DNA of 64,000 nucleotides from Paeniglutamicibacter psychrophenolicus (GTDB taxonomy: Bacteria > Actinomycetota > Actinomycetes > Actinomycetales > Micrococcaceae). The position numbers and the translations under genes are program-made. The stretch spans positions 186,001-250,000 of the forward strand of contig NZ_JAUSSH010000002.1 in NCBI RefSeq assembly GCF_030812255.1. Reading direction: 5' to 3'. Below the pieces are notes generated by a model. The model worked only from the letters and a program-made list of their open reading frames with translations. It made no database searches and was not told the DNA's origin. Shown here piece by piece: positions 45,332 through 58,487 of this stretch (position 1 is the first letter of the stretch; every line of letters starts with the position of its first letter).

Positions 45332-45396
45332 CGGACACGGAAGGCCATGGCACCGCAGCACCGCGTAGGCGAGCTGCGGTGCCATGGCCTTGTCCG
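45332..45396 (+). terminator. Terminator of the RidA-aspA operon
   Basis: AAGGCCATGGCACCGCAGC (45341-45359) pairs perfectly with 45373-45391, and the stem extends outward (CGGACA / TGTCCG) with one mismatch, a total of about 25 bp. Confidence 0.8.
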
Positions 45397-45901
45397 GAGC
45401 CTTGGTCCACCGTGCATGGACGCGGCTTTTCGGTGACTGGTGCGGGGCGACCGGATAGCATGTTCCGGAGCCTCGCGGGAGGAGGGCTTTCGGCCGCGAC
45501 CCCGGGGGCCGTGGATGGTGCACGGAAGCGGCTGTGAGGGCGGGTTGCAGCCAGCAGGAAAACCGTGGCGTCGCAGTGGTGGCCTCGCTGTTCGACCCGG
45601 GAAACGGTACAAAACGCTGCGCGAGGCGGTCGTCGCCGAATCGAACAGCATCGCCTCGCCTCAACCGGCGTACTGACCGGGCCCGGCAGACCGACGATGC
45701 GCCGGCACACCGGTTCCAGGCAGGAAAACGCCACCACCCAGGACAAATACCGCGGTGGCCGAAGCGCTACCGGGTCCCCGCTCCGTGGCTATCCGATGGA
45801 CCCGCACCTGCTATCCAATGATCCGGCTCAACACACCGCTGTCCAAAAATGGCACGGACCATCTACAGGCCCGGCTATGTTCCAAGACGGCAAGCCCGAT
45901 C
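45397..45901. other. Gene-free stretch between convergent units
   Basis: About 500 bp between the aspA terminator and the LysR stop. Open frames are present on both strands, but none has homology or a good ribosome binding site. Nothing is recognised. Confidence 0.5.
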
Positions 45902-46825
45902 TCAGGCTTCGGCTGGCTGTTGACCGGAAAGTTCGGCCAGCTGGTCGCGCACGCAACGGCCGACCGCTCTCATCCGGGCAGTGGCCCGTTGGGTTCTCAA
46001 GTGGGCGATCACGATGTCCAGCTGCGGCACCGCATTGGTGATCTGCACGGCTGCCACCTGCTGGCCGTCATACGTCATGTTGTGGTGTGGATGCTGGTGC
46101 AGGATCGAGTATCCGTGCCCGTGTGCCACCAGCGTGCGCACTGTTTCAAAACTTCCGGATTGGAACCGCACTTCGGGGCTGATGCCGGTGTCGCGCAGGA
46201 GCGAAAGCATCAGATCACGGGTGTAGGGCATGTCGAGCAAGATGAACGGTTCGCCGGCCATGTCCTCTAGGTCCAGTGAAGAGCGCTTCGCAAAACGGTG
46301 GTCGTGGGGCAGCAACAGATAGGGCCGGGCCCGATCGACCACCGTGGTTGCCACGCCTTCGGGAATCCCCAGGTCGTATCCCAATGCCAAGTCGGCTTGG
46401 CCGTTGAGCAGCGCATTTGAACACCCGGCGGCATCGGCTTCGAGTACCTCCACCACCAACTGTGGGTAGTCTTGGCTCAACCTGCTGAGCAACCCCGGTA
46501 TGAGGAAGGGTGCCAGTGTGCTGAAGCAGGCAATCCGCACGCGGCCGGCCACACTGAGTTGTTCACCACGTGCCTTCTCAACGATGTCCTCCACATGACC
46601 CAGGACGGCCAGGGCATCACGCAGGAAGGCCTCCCCGGCAGGGGTGAGTGCCAACCCTTTTGATCGTTGACGGATGAAGAACTGTGACCCGATTTGCCGT
46701 TCCAGGTGGGCCACGGCGCTGGAGATCGCCGACTGGGCGACGTGGAGCCGTTCGGCCGCCAAGGTCATTGACAGCCGGGCTGCGGCCTCCGTGAAATACC
46801 TGAGTTGGGTAAGGGTGATGTCCAT
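45902..46825 (-). CDS. LysR-family transcriptional regulator
   Basis: 307 residues. N-terminal helix-turn-helix (LTQLRYFTEAAARLSMTLAAERLHVAQSAISSAVAHLE; core RLHVAQSAISSAV) and a substrate-binding-like effector domain (GRVRIACFSTLAPFLIPGLL). It resembles regulators of small amino-acid or carboxylate operons. It lies between the aspA operon and an MHS transporter on the same strand as the transporter and is a candidate regulator of both. Confidence 0.82.
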   Translation of the reverse strand: MDITLTQLRYFTEAAARLSMTLAAERLHVAQSAISSAVAHLERQIGSQFFIRQRSKGLALTPAGEAFLRDALAVLGHVEDIVEKARGEQLSVAGRVRIACFSTLAPFLIPGLLSRLSQDYPQLVVEVLEADAAGCSNALLNGQADLALGYDLGIPEGVATTVVDRARPYLLLPHDHRFAKRSSLDLEDMAGEPFILLDMPYTRDLMLSLLRDTGISPEVRFQSGSFETVRTLVAHGHGYSILHQHPHHNMTYDGQQVAAVQITNAVPQLDIVIAHLRTQRATARMRAVGRCVRDQLAELSGQQPAEA

Positions 46826-47020
46826 AGCCTGAGCTTAGCGCTTACCCCGATAGGGGCGAAGGACAATCGTTTTCAAATCTCGAAAATCGATGCCATTGTT
46901 GACGCAGGGTTTCAACGGCACAGCCATGGCGGGACGCACGGAGCATCCCGCCATGGCTGGTGAGGCTTGCCAGCGGCAGGGTGCGGACCAAAGGCCCGAA
47001 TCCGCCGGCCGGCGGGCGGC

Positions 47021-48475
47021 TCACACTTGGGGTTGCCGTGCGGAGCGTCGTGAGCTGTCGTTCTCCATGGCATCGTTCATGCCGGGATCCAGCGACGTGG
47101 GGGTGACAGAAGTTTCCTCGGGTGCCGCATCCGAAGTGCCAAGTTTCATGAATCCCCGTTCCAGGGCATCCGCGCGGTCCTGCTCCAGAAGATCGATGCC
47201 CTTGGTTTCCTTCATCGTCAGCAGCGTGACCAGTCCGAGCAGGCCGACCAGGATCATGTAGAAGGCCGGTGCCATGATATTGCCCGTTGCGCTGATGACC
47301 CAGGTAAGTACGAGGGGTACCGTGCCCACGAAAATGGCTGCGGTGACGCTGTAGGCAATCGAGAGGCCGGTTTGCCTGGTACGCGTGGGGAAGAGTTCGG
47401 CCACGGTAACGGCGTGCACGCCCAGCACAATCGCCAGAATGATGCCGAGGCCGATGGTGCTGGCCATGCCGGCCCAGGGCTCGTCCACCTGCATCAGCTT
47501 GAACAACGGGTAAGAGCAGATAACCATCAATGCCCCGGAAGCAAGCATGAGGGGTTTGCGGCCAATGCGGTCGGAAAGGGCGCCAAACAGGGGCACCAGG
47601 ATCAACGCGGTGATTGACGCAACGGTGGAGAGCAGGGCCGCCGTCTCCACGCTCATGCCGATGAACTCTTCCTGGTAGGTCAGCAAGTACACAAGGATGA
47701 TGTAGAAGGTTACGTTCATCATGATCTCGATGCCGCTGGTCTGCAGGAGCTGCCTCCAGTTGTTGCTGAACACTTCCTTCAGCGGGCTCTGGGCAACGTG
47801 TTCGAGCTCTTTCAAGGCCTTGAATTCAGGGGTGTCCTCGACCTTGTTGCGGATGTAGAAGCCGATCAGGCCCAGTGGGCCGGTGAGAATGAAGGGGATT
47901 CGCCAGCCCCATTCGGCGACGGCATCCGGGCCGAGGGTGCTGTTGAGGACCAGAACGGTCAGCGATGCGGCAAGGAAGCCGAGCAGGCTCCCGACTTCGA
48001 GCCAACTCACGCCAAACCCGCGGTGCTTGGCGGGGGAAGCCTCGGCGAGGAACGCCGCCGCGCTGCCGAACTCGCCGCCGGCGGCCAGGCCCTGCACCAT
48101 GCGCGCCGTGAGAAGCAGCGCCGGCGCCCAAAGCCCAATGGAGTCATAACCGGGTAGCAACCCGATGCTCAGCGTGGCAACGGACATGGAAATGATGACC
48201 ATCGAAAGCGTCCGCTTACGCCCAAAACGGTCGCCCAGGTAGCCGAAAAGGATCGCTCCCAGCGGCCGTACTCCGAAGGAGATGGCAAAGACCGCGAAAA
48301 CCGCAAGGAGTCCTGCCGTTCGATCTTGTGCGGGGAAGAACACGCCGGCAATGATCGATGCCATATATGCATAGACGGCCCAGTCAAACCAGTGGACTAG
48401 CACGCCGATAGAGCCGGCGGCGACCGACTTTCGCAGGCTTTTCTGCGGAACTGGTGAAAGCGAGGTGGAATTCAC
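47021..48475 (-). CDS. MFS transporter, MHS family
   Basis: 484 residues with about twelve spans: HWFDWAVYAYMAS in span 1, GVRPLGAILFGYLGDRFGRKR between spans 2 and 3, GLAAGGEFGSAAAFLAE in span 4-5, and SDRIGRKPLM in the middle loop. The soluble C-terminal tail of about 50 residues is polar. GTG 48475 follows AGGAGT at 5 nt. It probably imports the substrate of the adjacent RidA-M20-aspartase pathway by proton symport; the substrate is not evident. Confidence 0.8.
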   Translation of the reverse strand: MNSTSLSPVPQKSLRKSVAAGSIGVLVHWFDWAVYAYMASIIAGVFFPAQDRTAGLLAVFAVFAISFGVRPLGAILFGYLGDRFGRKRTLSMVIISMSVATLSIGLLPGYDSIGLWAPALLLTARMVQGLAAGGEFGSAAAFLAEASPAKHRGFGVSWLEVGSLLGFLAASLTVLVLNSTLGPDAVAEWGWRIPFILTGPLGLIGFYIRNKVEDTPEFKALKELEHVAQSPLKEVFSNNWRQLLQTSGIEIMMNVTFYIILVYLLTYQEEFIGMSVETAALLSTVASITALILVPLFGALSDRIGRKPLMLASGALMVICSYPLFKLMQVDEPWAGMASTIGLGIILAIVLGVHAVTVAELFPTRTRQTGLSIAYSVTAAIFVGTVPLVLTWVISATGNIMAPAFYMILVGLLGLVTLLTMKETKGIDLLEQDRADALERGFMKLGTSDAAPEETSVTPTSLDPGMNDAMENDSSRRSARQPQV

Positions 48476-48910
48476 GGTGACTCCTGGGAGTAGGAAGATA
48501 TGAGCGTGCTTAAGAGTCTCGTGAGACCAGTCACATATGTCGAATAGTTTTTTTCTGGGAGAAGCATCTGATTTTCAGATTCAGACCCGTTCTCGACATG
48601 GACGGGCTTTCGACGGGGTTTTCTGGCCGTTCGGCCCTGCGACTGGGACCCTTGCTTGGCTGCACCAATGATATGCGGCAGGGAATCCGACGGGGCGGCG
48701 CGCCCGTCATAATGCCGAAACGAAGCCAGCGGACGTCCGTCGATTGCACAGTGGGGAACGGGTGCGGAACTGCCTCGAAGCCTGATTCCGTTTGTCGCCG
48801 GGTTGAAGGGGGCGGGGATTCACTGCGCGCGGGGCCGCTCGCGGTGCGTGCTGATCCGCCGGTGCCGGGCACGGCGGGAGCCGCACGGCGCGGAGGGTGT
48901 CCGGTGTCGG
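48476..48910. other. Promoter region of the MHS transporter; otherwise nothing seen
   Basis: 435 bp between the transporter start and the IclR stop. The transporter-proximal part contains A/T-rich sequence (ATATGTCGAATAG, TTTTTTTCTGG) suited to a promoter. The rest shows no gene or strong structure. Confidence 0.45.
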
Positions 48911-49660
48911 TCAGCTCCCGTTAACAGGACCCAGCGCCCGGGCGATGCCGCGCACCGCGGTCTGCAGCGCCATTACCGCGGCCGGCAGCAGGTCCGAGCC
49001 CCGCGGGACGACCACCGCGAGGACGGCCAGGGCATGGCCGCGGGCATCAAGGATCGGTGCGGCGGCCCCGGTGGACTCCGGGTCGATGAACCCATCGAAG
49101 GTGGCGTAGCCAATCCGCCGGATTTCGGCCAGCTCGTGGCGCAGCTTCGGGTGCCTGGCCAGCATGGCGTCCCCGTGCCGCTCAAGGTAGCCCTGCAGCA
49201 CGCTGGCGGGGGAGTAGGCCAGCAGCGCCATGCCCATGGATGTGAGGTGGACCGGCATGCGGCCGGCCACATTGGCCTGGTTGACGACGGATCCCGGGCG
49301 GGAGAGCCGCTCGATGACCAGCACGTCGTCCTCGTGCAGCACCGCCAACTGGGTGTTCTGCCCGACCAGCTGGTTGATGTCCTCCATGAAGGGAAGCGCC
49401 GCCTGGCGCAGGCCCAGGGTCGAGGCGCTGCGGTTGGCCAGTTCCCACAATCGCAGGCCCAAGCGCACCTGGCCGTCGTTGTCGCGCGCCAGCAGTCCGT
49501 GTGAAACCAGATTCTCCAGCAAACGGTAGGTGGTTGCCCGGGGAACGTCTGCGCGCCGCGAAAGGGCATTGACCGTGAGTGTGGGGTTTTGCGCGTCAAA
49601 GGCATCAAGGATCCGCACCAGGCGGTCCAACATCGAGTCCCCGCTCGGTGAATTGGCCAT
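48911..49660 (-). CDS. IclR-family regulator of the betaine genes
   Basis: 249 residues: N-terminal winged helix (LDRLVRILDAFDAQNPTLTVNALSRRADVPRATTYRLLENL; core RADVPRATTYRLL) and a C-terminal GAF-like effector domain. It is divergent from the BCCT transporter across 302 bp that include a CTTGA-N6-TCAAG dyad (49812-49827). It is therefore the likely regulator of betaine or choline uptake and perhaps of the whole degradative cluster. Confidence 0.82.
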   Translation of the reverse strand: MANSPSGDSMLDRLVRILDAFDAQNPTLTVNALSRRADVPRATTYRLLENLVSHGLLARDNDGQVRLGLRLWELANRSASTLGLRQAALPFMEDINQLVGQNTQLAVLHEDDVLVIERLSRPGSVVNQANVAGRMPVHLTSMGMALLAYSPASVLQGYLERHGDAMLARHPKLRHELAEIRRIGYATFDGFIDPESTGAAAPILDARGHALAVLAVVVPRGSDLLPAAVMALQTAVRGIARALGPVNGS

Positions 49661-49811
49661 GACACCACCTTAGATCAGGTGGCCGTTCCCCCTGTTCCCG
49701 GGAATCGAGGGTGCTCCGGGTGGAAGCGGCGCGGCCGTGCAGGCCAACCTGCCTCGTGTGCCACGTACGGGCCAAGCACGTCCGGAGATAAAAGTAGCTC
49801 CGACAAATTCC

Positions 49812-49827
49812 CTTGAACTCCGTCAAG
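49812..49827. promoter_or_regulatory. Candidate IclR operator upstream of the BCCT gene
   Basis: CTTGA (49812-49816), 6 nt, TCAAG (49823-49827) lies in the divergent region, with TAACAT (49834-49839) just downstream as a possible -10 element. Confidence 0.4.
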
Positions 49828-49962
49828 TGGGCCTAACATGAGGAAGCAAAGGCAACCAGGTGCACCGGTCCATCCGACCAGCCCTTAGGGGTTTGGCAAG
49901 CGGTTCTTGGCTTCACGGACGGCCCTCCGGCATCCCTGGTCCATGATGACAAGGAGAACCAG

Positions 49963-52221
49963 ATGGCCGGGCCAGAGGACATGCAGGGCACCGGGCCGGA
50001 GCGCCCCCAGCCCATGGTGGAGCGCAGCCGCTTCGGCGTCAGCGAACGGCACAAGGACCCGGCGTCCGAGGAAAACCGTGCCCCGATCACCAGCACCGAG
50101 CTGAGCAAGGGCCCGTCCGAACTCATCGAATATGCCGGACCCAAGGTCAACTGGCGCGTCTTCATCATCTCGGCCGTCATCATCCTCGCCTTCTCCCTCT
50201 GGGCCATCATCGTCCCGGACAACGCCGCGACCGCCATGGCCGCGGCCGTCGCCTGGATCTCGACCAACCTCGGCTGGTTCTACGTCGTGACGGTGACCCT
50301 GGTGGTGCTCTTCGTCCTCTGGGTCGCCTTCTCCAAGGAGGGCAGCGTGCGCCTGGGCCCGGACCATTCGCGCCCGCAATACAACCTCTTCACCTGGGTC
50401 GCGATGCTCTTCGCCGCCGGGGTCGGCATCGACATGCTCTTCTACTCGGTGACCGGACCCATCACCCAATACATCACCCCGCCCTCGGTCGACCCACAGT
50501 CCGCGGCGGCCGTGCAGGACGCGGTGGTGTGGACAATGTTCCACTACGGCATCGCCGGATGGTCCATGTATGCGCTGCTGGGCATGGCCATGGGCTACTT
50601 CGCCTACCGCTGGGGCATGCCACTGTCGATCCGCGCGGCGCTCTATCCGCTGCTGGGCAAGCGGGTGCGCGGGGCCACGGGCGACGTCATCGACATCTTC
50701 GCCCTGGTCGGCACGGTGTTCGGCGTGGCCACCTCGATGGGCATCGGCGTGGTGCTGCTGAACGTCGGGATCTCCTGGCTCTTCGGCATCCCCGAGGGGC
50801 TGGCCCTGCAGATCGCCCTGGTGCTGGTGGCGGTCATCATGACCATCGCCGCCTGCACCTCCGGTGTGGACAAGGGCATCCGGCTGGTCTCCGAGCTGAA
50901 CCTCTGGTCGGCCGCGGCCATGATGCTCTACATCCTGATCACCGGCAAGACCTCCTTCCTGCTCACCGCACTGGTGGAAAACATCGGGCGCTTCATTTTC
51001 ACGCTGCCCGAGCGCACGCTACAGACCTTTGCATACGAGGAAGACGGTTCGGCCTGGATGGCCGGCTGGACCCTGTTCTTCTGGGCCTTCTGGCTGGCCT
51101 GGGGCCCGTTCGTCGGGATGTTCCTGGCGCGCATCTCGCGCGGGCGGACGCTGCGCGAGTTCGTCATTGCCGCGATCACCGCCCCGGTGCTCTGCGACTT
51201 CTTCATCGTCTCGATCTTCGGCAACAGCGCCATGAGCGAGGTGCTGGGCGGGAACACCGAATTTGCCGAGCTCGCCATCAGAAGCCCCGAGCACGGCTGG
51301 TACGCGTTGCTGGAGATGTTCCCCGGAGCCCCGTTCCTCATCGGCCTGGCCACGCTCTCGGGACTGCTCTTCTATCTGACCAGCGCCAACTCCGGCGCCA
51401 TGGTCATGTCCAACTTCTCCTCCTCCATCCCGGATCCCTCGCAGGACGGCGCCAAGTGGCTGCGCATCTTCTGGGCGCTGCTCACCGCGGTGCTCACCGT
51501 GGCGATGCTGGTGGCCGGCGGGGTGACGACCATGGAGCACGCGACGCTGATCTTCGCACTGCCGGTGACAATCATCGCCTACCTGGTCATGGCCTCCTTC
51601 TCCAAGGTCCTGCGGATGGAGCGGGCCGAACGCGAAGGCACCGTCATGCGCCGCCGCTCGGTGGCCGCGCACGGCGGCAACGCACCGGAAAAGACCTGGC
51701 GCCAGCGGATGGCGCAGCTGCGCGCCTACCCGTCCAACAAGGCCGTGGCCCAGTACGTGGAGCGAACCATCCATCCGGCGCTGGAGGAAGTGGCCGGAGA
51801 GTTCAACGAGCTGGGCTACGAGGCCGAGCTGGCCACGGCGGCGAACGAAACGACGGGGATCGCCGAGCACACGCTGCTGGTGCACATGCACGACCACCGC
51901 AACTTCCACTACCAGGTGGCGGCGGTGGAGGCCCCGGTCCCGGCGTTTGGTGCCCGCACCGTCTCCCGCGAGGTCGATGTGTACTACCGGCTGGAGGTCT
52001 TCACGCAGACCGGCACCGAGGGCTACGACCTGATGGGCCTGGACAAGTCGCAGGTCATCAACGACGTGCTGGACCGCTATGAGGCGCACCTGGCCTTCCT
52101 GCAGTACTCCTCCGAGCACGACTACGCCTCCCTGCTCACACCTCCGCGCCCGGCCACCGGCATGGTCCCGCAGGTGGATCTGCCGGAACCGGACGAGGAC
52201 GAGGGCAAGGGCCGGGAATAA
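49963..52221 (+). CDS. betT: BCCT-family betaine/choline transporter with long C-terminal domain
   Basis: 752 residues. Twelve membrane spans start near residue 62 (NWRVFIISAVIILAFSLW), with the BCCT Trp/Gly-rich substrate segment (GMFLARISRGRTLREFVIA; WAFWLAWGPFVG) in the second half. A soluble C-terminal domain of about 190 residues (from about 560) contains FHYQVAAVEAPVPAFG and DVYYRLEVFTQTGTEGYDLMG, as in BetT-type carriers, where it senses osmolarity. AAGGAG precedes ATG 49963. Context (betaine monooxygenase, dimethylglycine oxidase) suggests glycine betaine or choline uptake for catabolism. Confidence 0.85.
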   Translation: MAGPEDMQGTGPERPQPMVERSRFGVSERHKDPASEENRAPITSTELSKGPSELIEYAGPKVNWRVFIISAVIILAFSLWAIIVPDNAATAMAAAVAWISTNLGWFYVVTVTLVVLFVLWVAFSKEGSVRLGPDHSRPQYNLFTWVAMLFAAGVGIDMLFYSVTGPITQYITPPSVDPQSAAAVQDAVVWTMFHYGIAGWSMYALLGMAMGYFAYRWGMPLSIRAALYPLLGKRVRGATGDVIDIFALVGTVFGVATSMGIGVVLLNVGISWLFGIPEGLALQIALVLVAVIMTIAACTSGVDKGIRLVSELNLWSAAAMMLYILITGKTSFLLTALVENIGRFIFTLPERTLQTFAYEEDGSAWMAGWTLFFWAFWLAWGPFVGMFLARISRGRTLREFVIAAITAPVLCDFFIVSIFGNSAMSEVLGGNTEFAELAIRSPEHGWYALLEMFPGAPFLIGLATLSGLLFYLTSANSGAMVMSNFSSSIPDPSQDGAKWLRIFWALLTAVLTVAMLVAGGVTTMEHATLIFALPVTIIAYLVMASFSKVLRMERAEREGTVMRRRSVAAHGGNAPEKTWRQRMAQLRAYPSNKAVAQYVERTIHPALEEVAGEFNELGYEAELATAANETTGIAEHTLLVHMHDHRNFHYQVAAVEAPVPAFGARTVSREVDVYYRLEVFTQTGTEGYDLMGLDKSQVINDVLDRYEAHLAFLQYSSEHDYASLLTPPRPATGMVPQVDLPEPDEDEGKGRE

Positions 52222-52461
52222 CGGAAGCACCAGCCGGTACCCGTGGAAACACGGTCCCCGGGGCAGGATCAGGACGGTGGGCAAGGCCTCCGCGCAGGGG
52301 CGCGCGGGGTCTTGGCCCACCGTCTTCTTTGCCGTGGTTGGAGCCGGCCCAAGCCGGGGATCCGGGCGTTGCTCCTTCCGGCGAGGCCCGATCCCCGGGG
52401 TGCAAGGGGCCCGGTTCCCGGCCTTCCTGTCCACGCGTAAATTCACGTTTCCCCCAAACCA

Positions 52462-52491
52462 TTGACACATGTGGTCCAACTCACCTAGGGT
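52462..52491 (+). promoter_or_regulatory. Promoter of the fchA-folD-purU-dmg operon
   Basis: TTGACA (52462-52467), an 18-bp spacer, and TAGGGT (52486-52491), a good actinobacterial sigma-A promoter. Transcription would start near 52498, inside TTATATATCAG. The word TATATCAG recurs upstream of the FCD-GntR gene (about 58387-58394), a possible shared operator. Confidence 0.6.
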
Positions 52492-52557
52492 CTGTTATAT
52501 ATCAGTTGTATGCCTGAATGGGCGAGGCCAAGGCGACACCGGCAAAAAGGGGTTCTG

Positions 52558-53187
52558 TTGATTGATATACGTGGCGAGTCGGTGGATGGATTGATCCGGG
52601 ACATCGGGAAGCGGATTCCTTCGCCCGGCGGAGGGACAGTGGCGGGGCTGCAGGCGGCGCTCGGCGCCAGCCTGCTGCGCATGGTGGCGAACTATTCGCA
52701 GGGCCCGAAGTTCGAGCACGTCTCGACCGAGGTGGCCGCCATCCTGGCCGAACTTGAGGACCTGGAGGCCCGCTCGCTGGACGCCGCCAACGAGGACGCC
52801 CGCGCATTCGACGCCGTCGGACGGGCCTACGCGGCCAAGCCCGGGGCGGGCCTGGACCCCGCGGAACGCCGGGAAGCCATCGGCCGGGCCCTGGACGCCG
52901 CCGCGGACGCACCGGCCAAACTCATCGTCATCTGCGGGGAGCTGGTGGCCCTCGCCGAGGAACTGGCCCCGATCGGCAACGGCAGCGTCATCGCGGACGT
53001 AGCCGCCGCCGCCGCGTCCATCCGGGCCGCGGTCTCCACGTCGGTCGTGAACCTGGAGGCAAACCTGCCCTCGGTCCAGGACCCCGCCAGACTGCGCAAC
53101 TTCGAGCGGATCCTCCACAACGTGTCCCGGGTGCACAACCGTGCCGATGCCCTGGTCGAGTCGGTCCGGAACCCGGTGGCGGCATGA
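52558..53187 (+). CDS. Cyclodeaminase/cyclohydrolase family protein (FchA-like methenyl-THF cyclohydrolase)
   Basis: About 209 residues, all-helical FTCD_C/FchA family. Opening ESVDGLIRDIGKRIPSPGGGTVAGLQAALGASLLRMV (core SPGGGTVAG) is diagnostic, and DALVESVRNP closes it. Relatives either deaminate formimino-THF or hydrolyse methenyl-THF to 10-formyl-THF. No formiminotransferase or histidine genes are nearby; FolD follows with a 4-bp overlap, so cyclohydrolase is favoured. Start TTG 52558 follows AAAGGGG at about 7 nt; ATG 52510 is a longer alternative lying right at the transcription start. Confidence 0.8.
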   Translation: MIDIRGESVDGLIRDIGKRIPSPGGGTVAGLQAALGASLLRMVANYSQGPKFEHVSTEVAAILAELEDLEARSLDAANEDARAFDAVGRAYAAKPGAGLDPAERREAIGRALDAAADAPAKLIVICGELVALAEELAPIGNGSVIADVAAAAASIRAAVSTSVVNLEANLPSVQDPARLRNFERILHNVSRVHNRADALVESVRNPVAA

Positions 53188-54089
53188 GCGCCGGGATCCT
53201 CGACGGCCGGGCCGTGGCGGCGGGCATCACCGAACGCTCCATCGAGCGCGTGGGCGAGCTGGCCCGGACCGGTGGGCAGCGTCGCCTGCACATCGTCACC
53301 GCAACAACGGATCCCTCCAGCGAATCCTATGTCCGGGCCCTCACGCGGTACGGCACCCGCATCGGCGTCCGGGTCACCGTGGAGCGGCTGGACGAAGGCG
53401 CCCCGGCCGAAACCATCCGCCGCGCGCTGGCAAGCGCAAGTGCGGATCCGTCGGTCCACGGCGTCATGCTGCAGACGCCGCTGCCCGCCGGGGTGTCCCT
53501 GCAGCAGGTCGCCACGGCCATCGCCGTGGACAAGGACGTTGACGGGGCCAACCCGCTGTCACTGGGCACCTGGATGTCGGGCGGCGCCGGTTTCGCCCCG
53601 GCGACGGCCGCGGCGGTCATCGAATTGCTCGACCACCACGGCGTCGAACTGGCAGGTGCCCGCGTGACGGTGGTGGGCAGGTCCCCGGTGGTGGGCAAGC
53701 CCCTGCTGCACCTGTTCCTGAACCGCGATGCCACCGTCACGGTGGCACACTCCAAGACGAAGAACCTGGCCGCGGCGACCCGCGGGGCCTCGATCCTCGT
53801 CGCCGCGGCGGGCAGCCCCGGCCTGGTCACCGGCGAGCACGTGGGCGACGGCGCCGTGGTGGTCGATGTCGGCACCAACTACGACGCGTTCGGCCGCCTG
53901 TCCGGGGATGTCGACGCGGGGTCCGTCGCGCCCCGGGCGGCTGCGCTCAGCCCGGTCCCCGGTGGCGTCGGGGCGATCACCACCGCATTGCTGTTCCGCA
54001 ACACCATCACCGGGCTCGCCGCCCGCCGGCCCACCGAACCGGCCGCCCAAACCACCACCGAACCGGCCCCGGTGCCGGTTCCCCACTGA
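53184..54089 (+). CDS. folD: FolD-like methylene-THF dehydrogenase lacking the cyclohydrolase lysine
   Basis: 301 residues. FolD motifs are present: VMLQTPLPAGV, DKDVDGANPLS, the dinucleotide segment VVGRSPVVGKPLLHL, and the closing PVPGGVGAIT. The catalytic segment normally reads Tyr-x3-Lys; here it is SYVRALTRYG, with Leu53 (CTC at 53340-53342) in place of the Lys essential for methenyl-THF cyclohydrolase. The dehydrogenase half may remain. A separate cyclohydrolase-type gene immediately upstream (4-bp overlap) could supply the lost step. The Pro/Thr-rich C-terminal 25 residues are extra. Confidence 0.8.
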   Translation: MSAGILDGRAVAAGITERSIERVGELARTGGQRRLHIVTATTDPSSESYVRALTRYGTRIGVRVTVERLDEGAPAETIRRALASASADPSVHGVMLQTPLPAGVSLQQVATAIAVDKDVDGANPLSLGTWMSGGAGFAPATAAAVIELLDHHGVELAGARVTVVGRSPVVGKPLLHLFLNRDATVTVAHSKTKNLAAATRGASILVAAAGSPGLVTGEHVGDGAVVVDVGTNYDAFGRLSGDVDAGSVAPRAAALSPVPGGVGAITTALLFRNTITGLAARRPTEPAAQTTTEPAPVPVPH

Positions 54090-54114
54090 TTCGATAAGCC
54101 AAGGAGCATCAGCC

Positions 54115-57622
<3,508 letters not shown>

Positions 57623-57642
57623 TTCCGCGGGCCGTGTACCAA

Positions 57643-57674
57643 GAAGGCCGCCGGGTGGGTCCCCGGCGGCCTTC
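57643..57674. terminator. Terminator between dmg and the GntR gene
   Basis: GAAGGCCGCCGGG (57643-57655) is perfectly complementary to 57662-57674, followed by TCTTGT. It separates convergent genes. Confidence 0.8.
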
Positions 57675-57686
57675 TCTTGTGCCCGC

Positions 57687-58376
57687 CTACAGGGCCTCGC
57701 GCACGCGGTTCTCGAAGTGGGTGATGTGCTCCTCGGCCAGGCGGGCGGCCAGTTCCGCCTCCCCGTCGATGATGGCGCGCAGCAGCGCGGTGTGCTCGTT
57801 GACGTGGCCTTGGATGGGCTCGAGCCCGGAGAGCACGAAGTTCCACATGCGCTGGGAGAGGTGGAAGTACTGGATGAGCGTGGTTTCCACGTAGCTGTTG
57901 CGCATCACCGCGTACACGGCACGGTGGATGTGCGCGTCCAGGTCCACCGAGGCGCGGTTCGAGGCGAAGGTTCGGGCCTCGATGTCCTCCAGGCAGGCCC
58001 GCAGCATCTCGCGGTCCTCTTCCGTGGCCTGCTCGGCCGCCCGCCGGGCGGCGAATGCCTCCAGGACCCGGCGTGCGTCGGAGATGTCCTTGAGGTCGCG
58101 GATGTTGACGTCGGCGATGATGGTCCCGCGGCGGGGGAAGACCTTGAGCATCCGGTCCGTTTCCAGGCGCTTGACCGCTTCGCGCATCGGGGTCCGGCCG
58201 ACGGACAGGTCGCGCATCAGCGCATCCTCGTCGAGGGCGCTTCCGGGCGGCAGCCGCATGTCGATGATGCGCTCGCGCAATTCCAGGTAGGCGTGTTCCG
58301 CCTGCGTCCTACCCGCCGGGACGGTGTTTGCCACGGTGCCTGGCCCCTTCCTTGATGGTGCGATCCGGATGGTCAT
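57687..58376 (-). CDS. GntR-family regulator with FCD domain
   Basis: 229 residues: winged helix (YLELRERIIDMRLPPGSALDEDALMRDLSVGRTPMREAVKRLE; core SVGRTPMREAVKRLE) and an all-helical FCD effector domain with metal-type His/Asp positions (DLDAHIHRAVYAVMRN, LSQRMWNFV, HTALLRAI). It lies convergent to dmg and downstream of nothing else, so it is a stand-alone regulator. Betaine-derived intermediates are plausible effectors. Confidence 0.82.
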   Translation of the reverse strand: MTIRIAPSRKGPGTVANTVPAGRTQAEHAYLELRERIIDMRLPPGSALDEDALMRDLSVGRTPMREAVKRLETDRMLKVFPRRGTIIADVNIRDLKDISDARRVLEAFAARRAAEQATEEDREMLRACLEDIEARTFASNRASVDLDAHIHRAVYAVMRNSYVETTLIQYFHLSQRMWNFVLSGLEPIQGHVNEHTALLRAIIDGEAELAARLAEEHITHFENRVREAL

Positions 58377-58487
58377 CCGTTCCTAGGTATATCAGAGAGT
58401 ACGGCACGCGGGCGCCGGGCCCGGACCTGGCGGAAGCGGGGTCCGGTGCCCGGGGCGGTTCCGCCGGGTGGCAGCCGCTTCATTAAA

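Noticed and set aside
52558-53187. Histidine-pathway formiminotransferase-cyclodeaminase
   Set aside because: Only the cyclodeaminase-type domain is present, and there are no hut genes; it is coupled to folD and purU.
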